Positions 38,570-48,000 of a DNA stretch of 64,000 nt are shown piece after piece. Location: NCBI RefSeq assembly GCF_029051685.1, contig NZ_JAACFT010000015.1, positions 124,001 through 188,000 on the forward strand. Reading direction: 5' to 3'. The translations under genes were made by a program, and so were the position numbers. This stretch comes from Bradyrhizobium sp. CSA207. Its GTDB lineage: Bacteria; Pseudomonadota; Alphaproteobacteria; Rhizobiales; Xanthobacteraceae. The notes under the pieces are model-generated. The model had not been told where the DNA came from and ran no database searches. It saw nothing but the letters and a program-made list of their open reading frames with translations. Position 1 is the stretch's first letter. Each line of letters opens with the position of its first letter.

Positions 38570-40396
38570 ATGTGCGGGATTGTCGGCATTCTCGGGCGCG
38601 AGCCGGTTGCAGAGCAATTGGTGGATTCGCTCAAACGTCTTGAATATCGCGGCTATGACTCCGCCGGTGTCGCCACGCTCGAAGGCAGGCATCTTGAACG
38701 CCGCCGCGCCGAAGGCAAGCTGAAGAACCTCGAGAAGCGGCTGGAAGCGGAACCGCTGAAGGGCACCACCGGCATCGGCCATACCCGTTGGGCCACCCAT
38801 GGCAAGCCGACCATGCATAATGCTCATCCGCACGCGACCGAGCGCGTTGCGGTGGTTCACAACGGCATCATCGAGAATTTCCGGGAACTGCGCGCGGAAC
38901 TCGAGAAGAACGGCACGGTGTTCCACACCGAGACCGACACCGAGATCGTGCTGCACCTCGTCGACGATATGCTCACGCGCGGGAACAAACCCGTCGAGGC
39001 GGTGAAGCTGACGCTCGCACGGCTGCGCGGCGCTTTCGCGCTCGGCTTCATTTTCGCCGGCGAGGACGATCTCATGATCGGCGCCCGCAACGGGCCGCCG
39101 CTCGCGATCGGCTATGGCGACGGCGAGATGTATCTCGGCTCGGATGCGATCGCGCTCGGTCCGTTCACCGATACGATCAGCTATCTCGAAGACGGCGACT
39201 GGGTCGTGCTGACCCACAGCAGCGCGACCATCTTCGACAAGAACGGGCATGCCGTCCAGCGCGACAAGATCAAGCACGCCGCCTCGACCTCGCTGGTCGA
39301 CAAGGCGAACTACCGCCATTTCATGGCGAAGGAAATCCACGAGCAGCCGGAAGTGGTCGGCCACACCCTGGCGCGCTATGTCGACATGGCGACCGAGCGC
39401 GTTTTGCTGCCGGTCAAGCTTCCCTTCGGCTTCAAGAACATCCAGCGCATCAACATCACCGCCTGCGGCACCGCGAGCTATGCCGGCTTCGTCGCAAAAT
39501 ACTGGTTCGAGCGTTTTGCGCGCGTGCCGGTCGAGGTCGACGTCGCGTCCGAATTCCGCTACCGCGAGGCGCCCTTGCGCAAGGGCGATCTTGCGATCTT
39601 CATCTCGCAGTCCGGCGAGACCGCCGACACGCTCGCGGCGCTGCGCTACGCCAAGGACCAGGGCGTGCACACGCTCGCCGTCGTCAACGTGCCGACCTCG
39701 ACGATCGCGCGCGAGAGCGAGACCGTGTTGCAAACGCTCGCCGGGCCCGAGATCGGCGTCGCCTCGACCAAGGCCTTCACCTGCCAGCTCATGGTGCTGG
39801 CAAACCTTGCCATTGCGGCCGGCAGGGCACGCGGCGAATTGTCCGACGAGGACGAGACCAAGCTCGTCCACGGGCTGGTCGAGATTCCGCGCCTGATGGC
39901 AGCGGCCCTCAAAACCGAGCTCCAGATCGAGAAGCTCGCGCGCGAGATCGCGAAGTCGCGCGACGTGCTCTATCTCGGCCGCGGCACCAGCTTTCCGCTC
40001 GCGCTCGAAGGCGCCTTGAAGCTGAAGGAGATCTCCTACATCCACGCCGAAGGCTATGCCGCCGGCGAGCTCAAGCACGGGCCGATCGCGCTGATCGACG
40101 AGACCATGCCGGTCGTCGTCATAGCGCCCTATGACCGGGTGTTCGAGAAGACGGTGTCGAACATGCAGGAAGTCGCCGCCCGCGGCGGCAACATCATCCT
40201 GATGACCGACGCCAAGGGCGCGGAGGAGGCGACTATCGAATCCCTCGTCACCATCGTCATGCCGGACATGGCGGCAGCCTTCACGCCGATGGTCTATGCC
40301 GTCCCGGTGCAGCTGCTCGCCTATCATACGGCAGTGGTAATGGGCACCGACGTCGACCAGCCGCGCAACCTCGCCAAGTCGGTGACGGTCGAATAG
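38570..40396 (+). CDS. glmS: Glutamine-fructose-6-phosphate aminotransferase (isomerising)
   Basis: GlmS makes glucosamine-6-phosphate from fructose-6-phosphate and glutamine, the first step to UDP-GlcNAc. The 608-residue product begins MCGIVGILG, so the catalytic cysteine is at the mature N terminus. The glutaminase domain continues through THGKPTMHNAHPH. Two SIS domains follow (SQSGETADTLAALRYAKDQG, and the isomerase region LGRGTSFPLALEG), and the protein ends NLAKSVTVE. The upstream GTG in frame would hide the cysteine, so the ATG at 38570 is chosen. A GGGGGAT ribosome site precedes it. Confidence 0.97.
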   Translation: MCGIVGILGREPVAEQLVDSLKRLEYRGYDSAGVATLEGRHLERRRAEGKLKNLEKRLEAEPLKGTTGIGHTRWATHGKPTMHNAHPHATERVAVVHNGIIENFRELRAELEKNGTVFHTETDTEIVLHLVDDMLTRGNKPVEAVKLTLARLRGAFALGFIFAGEDDLMIGARNGPPLAIGYGDGEMYLGSDAIALGPFTDTISYLEDGDWVVLTHSSATIFDKNGHAVQRDKIKHAASTSLVDKANYRHFMAKEIHEQPEVVGHTLARYVDMATERVLLPVKLPFGFKNIQRINITACGTASYAGFVAKYWFERFARVPVEVDVASEFRYREAPLRKGDLAIFISQSGETADTLAALRYAKDQGVHTLAVVNVPTSTIARESETVLQTLAGPEIGVASTKAFTCQLMVLANLAIAAGRARGELSDEDETKLVHGLVEIPRLMAAALKTELQIEKLAREIAKSRDVLYLGRGTSFPLALEGALKLKEISYIHAEGYAAGELKHGPIALIDETMPVVVIAPYDRVFEKTVSNMQEVAARGGNIILMTDAKGAEEATIESLVTIVMPDMAAAFTPMVYAVPVQLLAYHTAVVMGTDVDQPRNLAKSVTVE

Positions 40397-40486
40397 GCGG
40401 GAGGGAGCAGCCGCGGGTCGCGATGTGGTCTTCCAAAATCTGCTAGAAGACCCTAGCTTGAGTGTTGCGACCGACCTGGAACCCGA

Positions 40487-41260
40487 ATGACCACCCGCGA
40501 CGACGCGCCTGCACCTCTGCCTGATCCCATCCCGGAGCCTCATACTGGCCTGATGGGCCGCTTTCGCAACTATTTCCTGACCGGCCTCGTAGTGACGGGG
40601 CCGATTGCGATCACCCTGTATCTGGTCTGGTGGTTCGTCACCTGGGTCGACGGCGTGGTGCGGCCGTTCATTCCGCTGGCGTACCGGCCCGAAACCTATA
40701 TGCCCTACGTCGTTCCCGGCTGGGGACTGATCGTCGCAGTTTTCACGCTGACCTTGCTCGGCTTCCTGACCGCCAACCTGATCGGCCGCACCCTGGTCGA
40801 TCTCGGCGAGACTTTTGTCGGCCGGATCCCGGCGGTGCGCGCGATCTATCGCGGCTTGAAGCAGGTGTTCGAGACTTTGTTCTCGGGCAAGGGCTCGAGC
40901 TTCCGTAAAGTCGGCCTGGTCGAATTCCCATCGCCGGGCATGTGGTCGATCGTGCTGATCTCGCAATCGCCGAACGAGGACGTCGCCCGCAGTCTGCCGG
41001 GGCAGGAGGAGCACGTCTCGGTGTTCCTGCCATGCTCGCCGAACCCGACCACCGGCTTCTTCTTCTACGTGCCCAAAAGCAAGATCATCGAGGTCGACAT
41101 GAGTACCGAGGACGCCGCGACGCTGATCATGTCGGCTGGCGTGGTGCAGCCGGGATCGGCGCCCGACCCGCGGAAGGCGGCAGCCCTCGCCGGCATGGCG
41201 AATGCCGCCCGCATTGCCAATGCCTCCACTTCGCGGCCCGAGCCTGCGAAGGTGGAGTAG
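40487..41260 (+). CDS. DUF502-family membrane protein
   Basis: The 257-residue product has two N-terminal membrane segments (FLTGLVVTGPIAITLYLVWW and YVVPGWGLIVAVFTLTLLGF). A soluble domain follows with VRAIYRGLKQVFETLFSG and VFLPCSPNPTTGFFFYVPK, the pattern of the DUF502 family. Its molecular role is not established. It follows glmS by 90 bases on the same strand and could share its transcript. Confidence 0.85.
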   Translation: MTTRDDAPAPLPDPIPEPHTGLMGRFRNYFLTGLVVTGPIAITLYLVWWFVTWVDGVVRPFIPLAYRPETYMPYVVPGWGLIVAVFTLTLLGFLTANLIGRTLVDLGETFVGRIPAVRAIYRGLKQVFETLFSGKGSSFRKVGLVEFPSPGMWSIVLISQSPNEDVARSLPGQEEHVSVFLPCSPNPTTGFFFYVPKSKIIEVDMSTEDAATLIMSAGVVQPGSAPDPRKAAALAGMANAARIANASTSRPEPAKVE

Positions 41261-41365
41261 GGCCATTCCTATGCGGGATGGCCGCGTTCACGCACGTCTT
41301 CGCAGCCTCTGCTAGTCTTCCGGTTGAACGGAGCGCATCGCTCGGAATTCGAATCGGAGTGTACG

Positions 41366-42220
41366 ATGTCCCCAACCATTGCGATCCTCGCACCCGGCGC
41401 CATGGGCAGCGCTGTCGCCCGCCGACTGAGCGAGCAGGGCGCGCGCGTGCTGACCTCGTTGAAGGGGCGGAGCGAGGCGACGCTGAAGCGGGCAGCGGAT
41501 GCCGGCATGATCGGCGCCGAGGACGACGCGGTCGCGGACGCCGACATCATCCTTTCGATCGTGCCGCCGGGCGAAGCCGTGGCGCTCGCCGAACGGCTTG
41601 CCGCGCTGATCGTCAGGCGCGCAAAGAAGCCGGTCGTGGTCGACTGCAACGCCGTCAATGTCGACACCGTGCAAAGAATCGAGGAGATTATCGGCTCGGC
41701 GCAGGCGCCGTTTGTCGATGCCGGCATCATCGGATTCCCGCCGCAGCCCGGCGGCAAGAGCCCGGCCTTCTACATGTCGGGGGAGCACGCCGGGGACGTC
41801 GCGGTGCTGAAAGACCTCGGGCTTGACGTGCGCATCGTCGAGGGACCTGTCGGCGCGGCCTCTGCGCTCAAGATGTCCTATGCCGGCATCGTCAAAGGCC
41901 TCGCCGGCATCGGCTCGGCCATGGTGGTCGCGGCAACCAAGGCCGGCGCGGCCGATGCGCTCCGCGACGAGCTTGCGCTGAGCCAGCCCGCGGTTTTGGC
42001 GCGGCTCGAAGTCGCGCTGCCCGATATGATTCCAAAAGCCTATCGCTGGGTCGCCGAGATGCGGGAGATTTCCGGATTTCTCGGGGCGGACCATCCGGCC
42101 AGCCAGATCTATGAGGGCTTTGCGCGCTGGTTCGAGCATCTCGCGGAAGATGCGAACGGCAAGGCCGTCGATGCGAGCCTGCTGAAGGCGTTCGCGGCGA
42201 AAAGCGCGAAGAAGGGGTGA
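41366..42220 (+). CDS. NAD(P)-dependent dehydrogenase with DUF1932 C-terminal domain
   Basis: The 284-residue product has an N-terminal Rossmann fold (TIAILAPGAMGSAVARRLSE) and a C-terminal helical domain (LKMSYAGIVKGLAGIGSAMV). This layout matches 6-phosphogluconate dehydrogenase-like proteins of the beta-hydroxyacid dehydrogenase class with a DUF1932-type C-terminal part. The substrate is not known. CGGAGTG precedes the ATG at 41366, which rules out a start 42 bases upstream. Two dispersed repeats follow it. Confidence 0.85.
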   Translation: MSPTIAILAPGAMGSAVARRLSEQGARVLTSLKGRSEATLKRAADAGMIGAEDDAVADADIILSIVPPGEAVALAERLAALIVRRAKKPVVVDCNAVNVDTVQRIEEIIGSAQAPFVDAGIIGFPPQPGGKSPAFYMSGEHAGDVAVLKDLGLDVRIVEGPVGAASALKMSYAGIVKGLAGIGSAMVVAATKAGAADALRDELALSQPAVLARLEVALPDMIPKAYRWVAEMREISGFLGADHPASQIYEGFARWFEHLAEDANGKAVDASLLKAFAAKSAKKG

Positions 42221-42240
42221 AGGTGGAGCTGCGTGCGCAC

Positions 42241-42306
42241 CTCACTTCGCCCCGCTTGCGGGGAGAGGTTGGATTGCATCGAAGATGCAATCCGGGTGAG
42301 GGGGAG
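42241..42306. repeat. CCCCGCTTGCGGGGAGAGG-type palindromic repeat
   Basis: The element carries two hairpins: CCCCGCTTGCGGGG, and GGATTGCATCGAAGATGCAATCC. It ends GGGTGAGGGGGA, complementary to the start CTCACTTCGCCC. This form is common in intergenic regions of Rhizobiales (general knowledge). It lies between the dehydrogenase gene and recG. Confidence 0.8.
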
Positions 42307-42352
42307 TTTCCGCCAGTCGTGCTGGTCGACATCTGCAGAGCTTTATCTACAT

Positions 42353-42432
42353 CGTCATTGCGAGCGCAGCGAAGCAATCCAGAGTCCCTCCGCGGCAAGA
42401 TTCTGGATTGCTTCGCTGCGCTCGCAATGACG
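42353..42432. repeat. CGTCATTGCGAGCG-type palindromic repeat, copy 1
   Basis: The element starts CGTCATTGCGAGCGCAGCGA and ends CGCTGCGCTCGCAATGACG, with inner AAGCAATCCAGA and TCTGGATTGCTT. The ends are exact complements over about 30 bases. Two more copies are in this window (48633-48713 and 59810-59896). It sits between convergent genes. Confidence 0.9.
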
Positions 42433-42491
42433 AGAGAGACCACGCGAATCCATCCCGTCACGATCTTTGCGGCAGCCGCGTCCAGCTGCGG

Positions 42492-44600
42492 CTAACCCGC
42501 CCCGATCAGCGGGATCGCCTCATCGCGCTCAAACAGATACAGCAGACACCTCAGCGCTTCACCGCGCTCGCTTTTCAGCTTCGGATCGTCCTTCAAGATG
42601 CGCAGCGCCTCGTCGCGGGCCTGGGTGATCAGCTGGGCATGCACCTCCGAGCGCGCGATGCGGTAGCCGGGCAGGCCGCTCTGGCGCACGCCGAGCACGT
42701 CGCCTTCGCCGCGCAGCTTCAGATCCTCCTCGGCGATGCGAAAGCCGTCGGTGGTCTCGCGGATCACTTTCAGCCGCGCCTTCGACATCTCGCCGAGTGG
42801 CTCTGAGTAGAGCAGCAGGCAGGTGGATGCTTCCGAGCCGCGCCCGATGCGGCCGCGCAATTGGTGCAGCTGGGCAAGACCAAAGCGCTCGGCGTTCTCG
42901 ATCACCATGATGGTGGCAGCCGGCACGTCGACGCCGACCTCGACCACGGTGGTCGCGACCAACAGCCCGATCTCGTGGGCGGCGAACTGGCCCATCACGC
43001 GGTCCTTTTCCGCGCCCTTCATCTGGCCGTGGACCAGGCCGACGCGCTCGCCGAAATGCCTTTGCAAGCTTTCAAAGCGCTTTGTCGCATTGGCGAGGTG
43101 CTCGGTGCCTTCGGCCTCGGATTCTTCGACTAGTGGGCAGATCCAGTAAACGAGTTTGCCCGCCTGCAACGCGCGGCCGATGCTATCGGTAACCTCGCCG
43201 AGACGGCTCATCGCGATGGTGCGGGTTTCAATCGGCTGCCGGCCAGCCGGCTTCTCGCGCAGCTCGCTGATGTCCATGTCGCCGAAATAAGTCAGCACCA
43301 GCGTGCGCGGAATCGGCGTTGCGCTCAGCACCAGCACGTCGACGGCTTCGCCTTTCGACGTCAGGGCCAGCCGTTCGCGCACGCCAAAGCGGTGCTGTTC
43401 GTCGACGATGGCGAGCGCAAGGTCGTTGAAGATCACGTCGTCCTGGATCAGCGCGTGGGTGCCGACGAGCAGGTCGATCTCGCCCTCAGCCAGCCGCAAC
43501 AGGATCTCGCGCCGCTCCTTGCCCTTTTCGCGGCCGGTGAGGATCGCGACCCGCATCCCGGCGCGTTCGGCCAGCGGCGCGATGGTCTTGATGTGCTGGC
43601 GCGCCAGAATTTCGGTCGGGGCCATCAGGGCCGCTTGCTTGCCGACTTCAGTGACGGCGGCAGCAGCGAGCAGTGCCACCACGGTCTTGCCGGAGCCGAC
43701 GTCGCCCTGAAGCAGGCGCAGCATGCGCACGGGTTGCTGAAGGTCGCTTGCGATTGCCGCCGCCGCGTCGCGCTGGGAAGACGTCAGCGCATAGGGCAGG
43801 GCGTCGATGATCTTGTTGCGAAGATGCCCGTCGCCGGCATTGCGCACGCCGGCCGGGCGGCGCAATTGGGCGCGGATCAGGGCGAGCGCCAGCTGTCCGG
43901 CCAGCAATTCGTCGAACGCGAGCCGCGACCAAAAGCGTTGGTCAGGCAAAATATCCGTGAGCTCGACCGGTTGGTGCACGCGGGTGAGCGCCTCGGCGAT
44001 CGGCGGAAAATTGCAACGGCGCAGCACCTCCGGGCTGATCCACTCTGGCAGGGCCGGCAGCTTTTGCAGCGCTTGCGCGACCGCGCGGCGGAGCGAGCCG
44101 AGCGCCAGCCCTTGCGTCAGCGGATAGACCGGATCGATGCCCGAGAGTTTTGCGATGGCCTCCTCGTCGAGCACGCGGTCGGGATGCACGATCTGCGGAA
44201 TGCCGTCGTACATCTGGAGCGTGCCGGAGACGAAGCGCTTCTCGCCCATTGGCAGCAGCTTCTCGACATAGCCGGGCTTGGCGCGGAAGAAGGTCAGCAC
44301 GACGTCGCCGGTATCGTCGCTGGCATAGACGAGATAGGGCGCGCGCGGATTGCGGGGCGGCGGCGGCCTGTGGCGGTCGACGGTGACCTCCAGCGTCACC
44401 ATGGTTCCCTGGACGGCGTCGCGGATCTTCGGCCGCGCCCGGCGGTCGATGACCTGGCTCGGCAGATGCAGCAGCAAATCGACCAGCCGCGGCGTCTCTT
44501 CGCGGCTGAGCAGGTAGCGCAGCAGCTTGTCCTGCTTCGGCCCGACGCCGGGCAGGCTGGTCACGGCAGCAAACAGCGGGTTGAGCAGGCTGGGGCGCAT
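42492..44600 (-). CDS. recG: ATP-dependent DNA helicase RecG
   Basis: RecG remodels stalled replication forks and Holliday junctions by branch migration. The 702-residue product has an N-terminal wedge/OB region and Walker A (LLQGDVGSGKTVVALLA). The DExH-type motif reads DEQHRFG. The superfamily 2 motifs LSATPIPRTL and LVATTVVEVGVDVPAA are present, as is LHQLRGRIGRG. Length is normal for RecG. It diverges from the sdhE-mfd pair; this order is common in Alphaproteobacteria. Confidence 0.96.
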   Translation of the reverse strand: MRPSLLNPLFAAVTSLPGVGPKQDKLLRYLLSREETPRLVDLLLHLPSQVIDRRARPKIRDAVQGTMVTLEVTVDRHRPPPPRNPRAPYLVYASDDTGDVVLTFFRAKPGYVEKLLPMGEKRFVSGTLQMYDGIPQIVHPDRVLDEEAIAKLSGIDPVYPLTQGLALGSLRRAVAQALQKLPALPEWISPEVLRRCNFPPIAEALTRVHQPVELTDILPDQRFWSRLAFDELLAGQLALALIRAQLRRPAGVRNAGDGHLRNKIIDALPYALTSSQRDAAAAIASDLQQPVRMLRLLQGDVGSGKTVVALLAAAAVTEVGKQAALMAPTEILARQHIKTIAPLAERAGMRVAILTGREKGKERREILLRLAEGEIDLLVGTHALIQDDVIFNDLALAIVDEQHRFGVRERLALTSKGEAVDVLVLSATPIPRTLVLTYFGDMDISELREKPAGRQPIETRTIAMSRLGEVTDSIGRALQAGKLVYWICPLVEESEAEGTEHLANATKRFESLQRHFGERVGLVHGQMKGAEKDRVMGQFAAHEIGLLVATTVVEVGVDVPAATIMVIENAERFGLAQLHQLRGRIGRGSEASTCLLLYSEPLGEMSKARLKVIRETTDGFRIAEEDLKLRGEGDVLGVRQSGLPGYRIARSEVHAQLITQARDEALRILKDDPKLKSERGEALRCLLYLFERDEAIPLIGAG

Positions 44601-44627
44601 CAGACGAATCTAAGGTCGTTTCCGCCC

Positions 44628-44666
44628 GTCATGCCCGGCTTTATGCTGGGCATCCACGTCTTTTTT
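44628..44666. repeat. CGTCATGCCCGG-type palindromic repeat (partial)
   Basis: CGTCATGCCCGGCTTTATGC is followed by GGGCATCCACGTCTTTT, a form seen often in Bradyrhizobium intergenic DNA (general knowledge). Here the arms pair only in part, so it is a partial or decayed copy. It lies in the recG/sdhE divergent region close to the recG start. Confidence 0.5.
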
Positions 44667-44729
44667 CGCGGCTCCGGCGCGGGCGGCAACCCAAGAGGAA
44701 ACGAGGGCCAGGACTGCTGCAACAAAAGG

Positions 44730-44758
44730 CTGACACCGACGGTCCGAGTGGCTATATC
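44730..44758 (+). promoter_or_regulatory. Candidate promoter of sdhE-mfd
   Basis: CTGACA (44730-44735) and TATATC (44753-44758) are separated by 17 bases. Transcription would begin about 40 bases ahead of the sdhE ATG. The match is good but not tested. Confidence 0.5.
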
Positions 44759-44807
44759 ACCCCGGCCCGGCACGTCCGGGCTTTTGGCGTTTGACTGGAA
44801 TTGCGAC

Positions 44808-45098
44808 ATGACGGGAACGACACGATCGAGCAACGGGCTGGACGATCGCCGCAAGCGGCTTCTGTTCCGCTGCTGGCACCGCGGCACGCGCGAGATGGAC
44901 TTGATCCTCGGCCGCTTCGCGGATGCCGAGATCGGCAATTTGTCCGATGACGAGCTGAGCGAGCTCGAGCGCCTGCTCGACGTCAACGATCCCGATCTCT
45001 ATGCCGCCATCACCGGCGACAAGGTGCTGCCGGCTGATGTCGCCGGTGCGCTGTTTGACCGCATCAAGGCGTTCCCGATCGCGGACGTCAACGTATGA
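44808..45098 (+). CDS. sdhE: FAD assembly factor SdhE
   Basis: SdhE promotes covalent attachment of FAD to the succinate dehydrogenase flavoprotein. The 96-residue product has the hallmark RGxxE motif (HRGTREMD, Gly26-Glu29) and the surrounding KRLLFRCWHRGTREMDLILG. Helices around LSDDELSELERLLDVNDPDL complete the small domain. The same frame is open far upstream across recG, but the ATG at 44808 fits the family start. Its stop overlaps the mfd ATG by four bases, so the two are coupled. Confidence 0.93.
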   Translation: MTGTTRSSNGLDDRRKRLLFRCWHRGTREMDLILGRFADAEIGNLSDDELSELERLLDVNDPDLYAAITGDKVLPADVAGALFDRIKAFPIADVNV

Positions 45099-48000
45099 AG
45101 CAGCCGTCGAAGTCGCCGGCCGAGCTGCTCACGCCGGGCCGCGCGCTGACGCTTGCCAATGTCGCCGAAGGCGCCGAAGGCCTCGTCATCTCCGATCTCG
45201 CGCGCGCCATCGCCGCCCGGCCGAAGAAGCCCGCGGTCAGCCTCGCTGTGGTCTGCCGTGACGGGCCGCGGATGCAGCAGCTCGAACGGGCGCTGCAATT
45301 CTTCGCGCCCGATCTGCCGGTGCTCCAGTTCCCGGCTTGGGACTGTCAGCCCTATGACCGCGTCTCGCCCCATGGCGGGATTCTCGCCCAGCGCCTGACC
45401 ACGCTGGCGCGGCTCGCCTCGCTCACCGGCAGCGACAGGCCGCTGATCGTGCTGACGACGGTGAACGCGGTCGTGCAGCGCGTGCCTTCCCGCGACCTCG
45501 TCGCGGCGCAGGCGCTGTCGGTCGCGCCCGGCAATGTCGTGCCGATGGATACGATCGTCGCCTGGCTCGAGCACAACGGCTACAATCGCTCCTCGACCGT
45601 GCGCGAGCCCGGCGAATATGCCGTGCGCGGCGGCATCCTCGATCTGTTTCCGGCCGGCCTCGACCAGCCTGTCCGTTTCGATTTCTTCGGCGACAGCCTG
45701 GAATCGATCCGCTCCTTCGACGCCGAGACCCAGCGCACCATGCTTGATATGCGCTCGCTCGATCTCGTGCCGGTCTCGGAATTCCAGCTCGTCACCGACA
45801 CCATCCGCCGCTTCCGCATGGGCTATGTTGCCGAGTTCGGCGCGCCCGAGCGCGACGATGCGCTCTACGAGGCGGTCAGCGAGGGCCGCCGCCATCCCGG
45901 CATGGAGCACTGGCTGCCGCTGTTCCAGGACCGGATGGACACGCTGTTCGATTATCTGCAAGGCGCAGCCGTTGCCATCGAGCCGCAGGCCGAAGACGCA
46001 GTGCGCGAGCGCTTCAAGCAGATCCTCGACTACTACCAGGCCCGCCGCGATGCGATGGAGCATCCGGGCGGCGGCGCCATCTACAAGCCGTTGCCGCCGG
46101 ACCGGCTCTATCTGACCGAAGAGGAGTGGGGCAAGCGGCTCGCCGATGTGCCGCTGGCGCGGCTGACGCAGTTTTCGGTGCCGGCCGATGGCACAACCGT
46201 TGTGGATGCCGGCGCACGCAAGGGTCGCGACTTCGCGCCGGAGCGCAACGACACCAAGGTCAATGTCTTCGAAGCCGTCGTCGCCCATGTGCATGGATTG
46301 CTGGCCAACCGCAAGAAGGTGGTCATCGCGCTCTGGACCGAGGGCTCGCGCGACCGCATGATTTCGATGCTGCGCGACCACAAGCTCACCCCCGTGACGA
46401 GCGTGAACAGCTGGCGCACGGTGCAGGCCACGCCGCGCAACGAGACCATGCTCGCCGTGCTCGGACTCGAAAGCGGCTTTGAGACCGACGAGATCGCGCT
46501 TATCAGCGAGCAGGATATCCTTGGCGACCGTTTGGTACGGCCGCGCAAGGTCAGCCGCAAGCTCGACAATTTCATCTCGGAGATCACGAGCCTTGCCGCC
46601 GGGGACATCGTCGTTCACGTCGACCACGGTATCGGCCGCTTCATTGGGCTGCAGACGCTCGACGTCGCCGGGGCGCCGCATGACTGCCTCGAGCTGCATT
46701 ATGCCGCCGAGACCAAGCTGTTCTTGCCCGTCGAGAACATCGAGCTGCTGTCGCGCTACGGCTCCGACCAGACCACGGTCGAGCTCGACCGTCTCGGCGG
46801 CTCAGGCTGGCAGACCCGCAAGGCCAAGCTGAAGAACCGCATCCGCGAGATCGCGGGCGAACTGATCAAGATCGCCGCCGAACGCCATTTGCACGAGGCA
46901 CCAAAGCTGCCGGTGCAGCCTGGCGTCTATGACGAATTCTGCGCGCGCTTCCCCTATGACGAGACCGAGGACCAGCTGGGCGCGATCGAGTCCACACTGA
47001 AGGATCTCGAAAAGGGCCGCCCGATGGACCGACTGATCTGCGGCGACGTCGGCTTCGGCAAGACCGAGGTGGCGTTGCGCGCGGCGTTTGCCGTGGCGCT
47101 CGAAGGCAAGCAGGTCGCGGTCGTGGTGCCGACCACGCTGCTCGCGCGCCAGCACTACAGGACGTTTACCGAGCGCTTCAAAGGCTTTCCCGTGCAGGTC
47201 GCGCAGGCCTCGCGCCTGGTCCCCACCAAGCAGCTCAATGAGGTCAAGAAGGGAATCACCGACGGCGCGGTCGACATTGTCGTGGGTACCCATGCGCTGC
47301 TCGGCAAGGCGATCAAGTTCCGCGATCTCGGCCTGCTCATCGTCGACGAAGAGCAGCATTTTGGCGTCAGCCACAAGGAGCGGCTGAAGGCACTCCGCGC
47401 CGAGGTGCATGTGCTGACGCTGTCGGCAACACCGATCCCGCGCACCCTGCAACTGGCGCTGACCGGCGTGCGCGAGCTCTCGATCATTGCCTCGCCCCCG
47501 GTCGATCGCCTTGCGGTGCGCACCTTCGTCGCCCCGCATGATCCCCTGATGATCCGCGAGGCGCTGTTGCGCGAACGCTATCGCGGCGGCCAGGCATTCT
47601 ACGTGGTGCCGCGCATCGACGACCTCGCCGAAGTCAAGGATTTCCTCGACAAGAACGTGCCGGAGATGAAGGTCGCTGTTGCGCACGGCCAGATGCCCCC
47701 CGCCGTGATCGAGGACATCATGACAGCGTTCTATGACAGCAAGTTCGACATCCTGCTCTCGACCACCATCGTGGAATCCGGCCTCGACATTCCCAACGCC
47801 AACACGTTGATCGTGCACCGCGCCGACATGTTCGGCCTGGCCCAGCTCTACCAGCTCCGCGGCCGCGTCGGCCGCTCCAAGCTGCGCGCCTATGCGCTGC
47901 TCACGTTGCCGGTACAGCAGAAGATCACGGCGCAAGCCGAGCGCCGGCTCACCGTGCTGCAATCGCTGGAGACGCTGGGCGCAGGCTTCCAGCTTGCCTC

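Noticed and set aside
38537..41266. 909-codon open frame on the minus strand
   Set aside because: It is antisense to glmS and the DUF502 gene, His/Arg/Asp-rich in the way expected from the reverse complement of high-GC codons, and both genes on the plus strand are certain.
43392..44807. Upstream extension of the sdhE frame
   Set aside because: The frame is open across recG on the opposite strand, but the family start and a promoter at 44730-44758 place the beginning of the gene at 44808.
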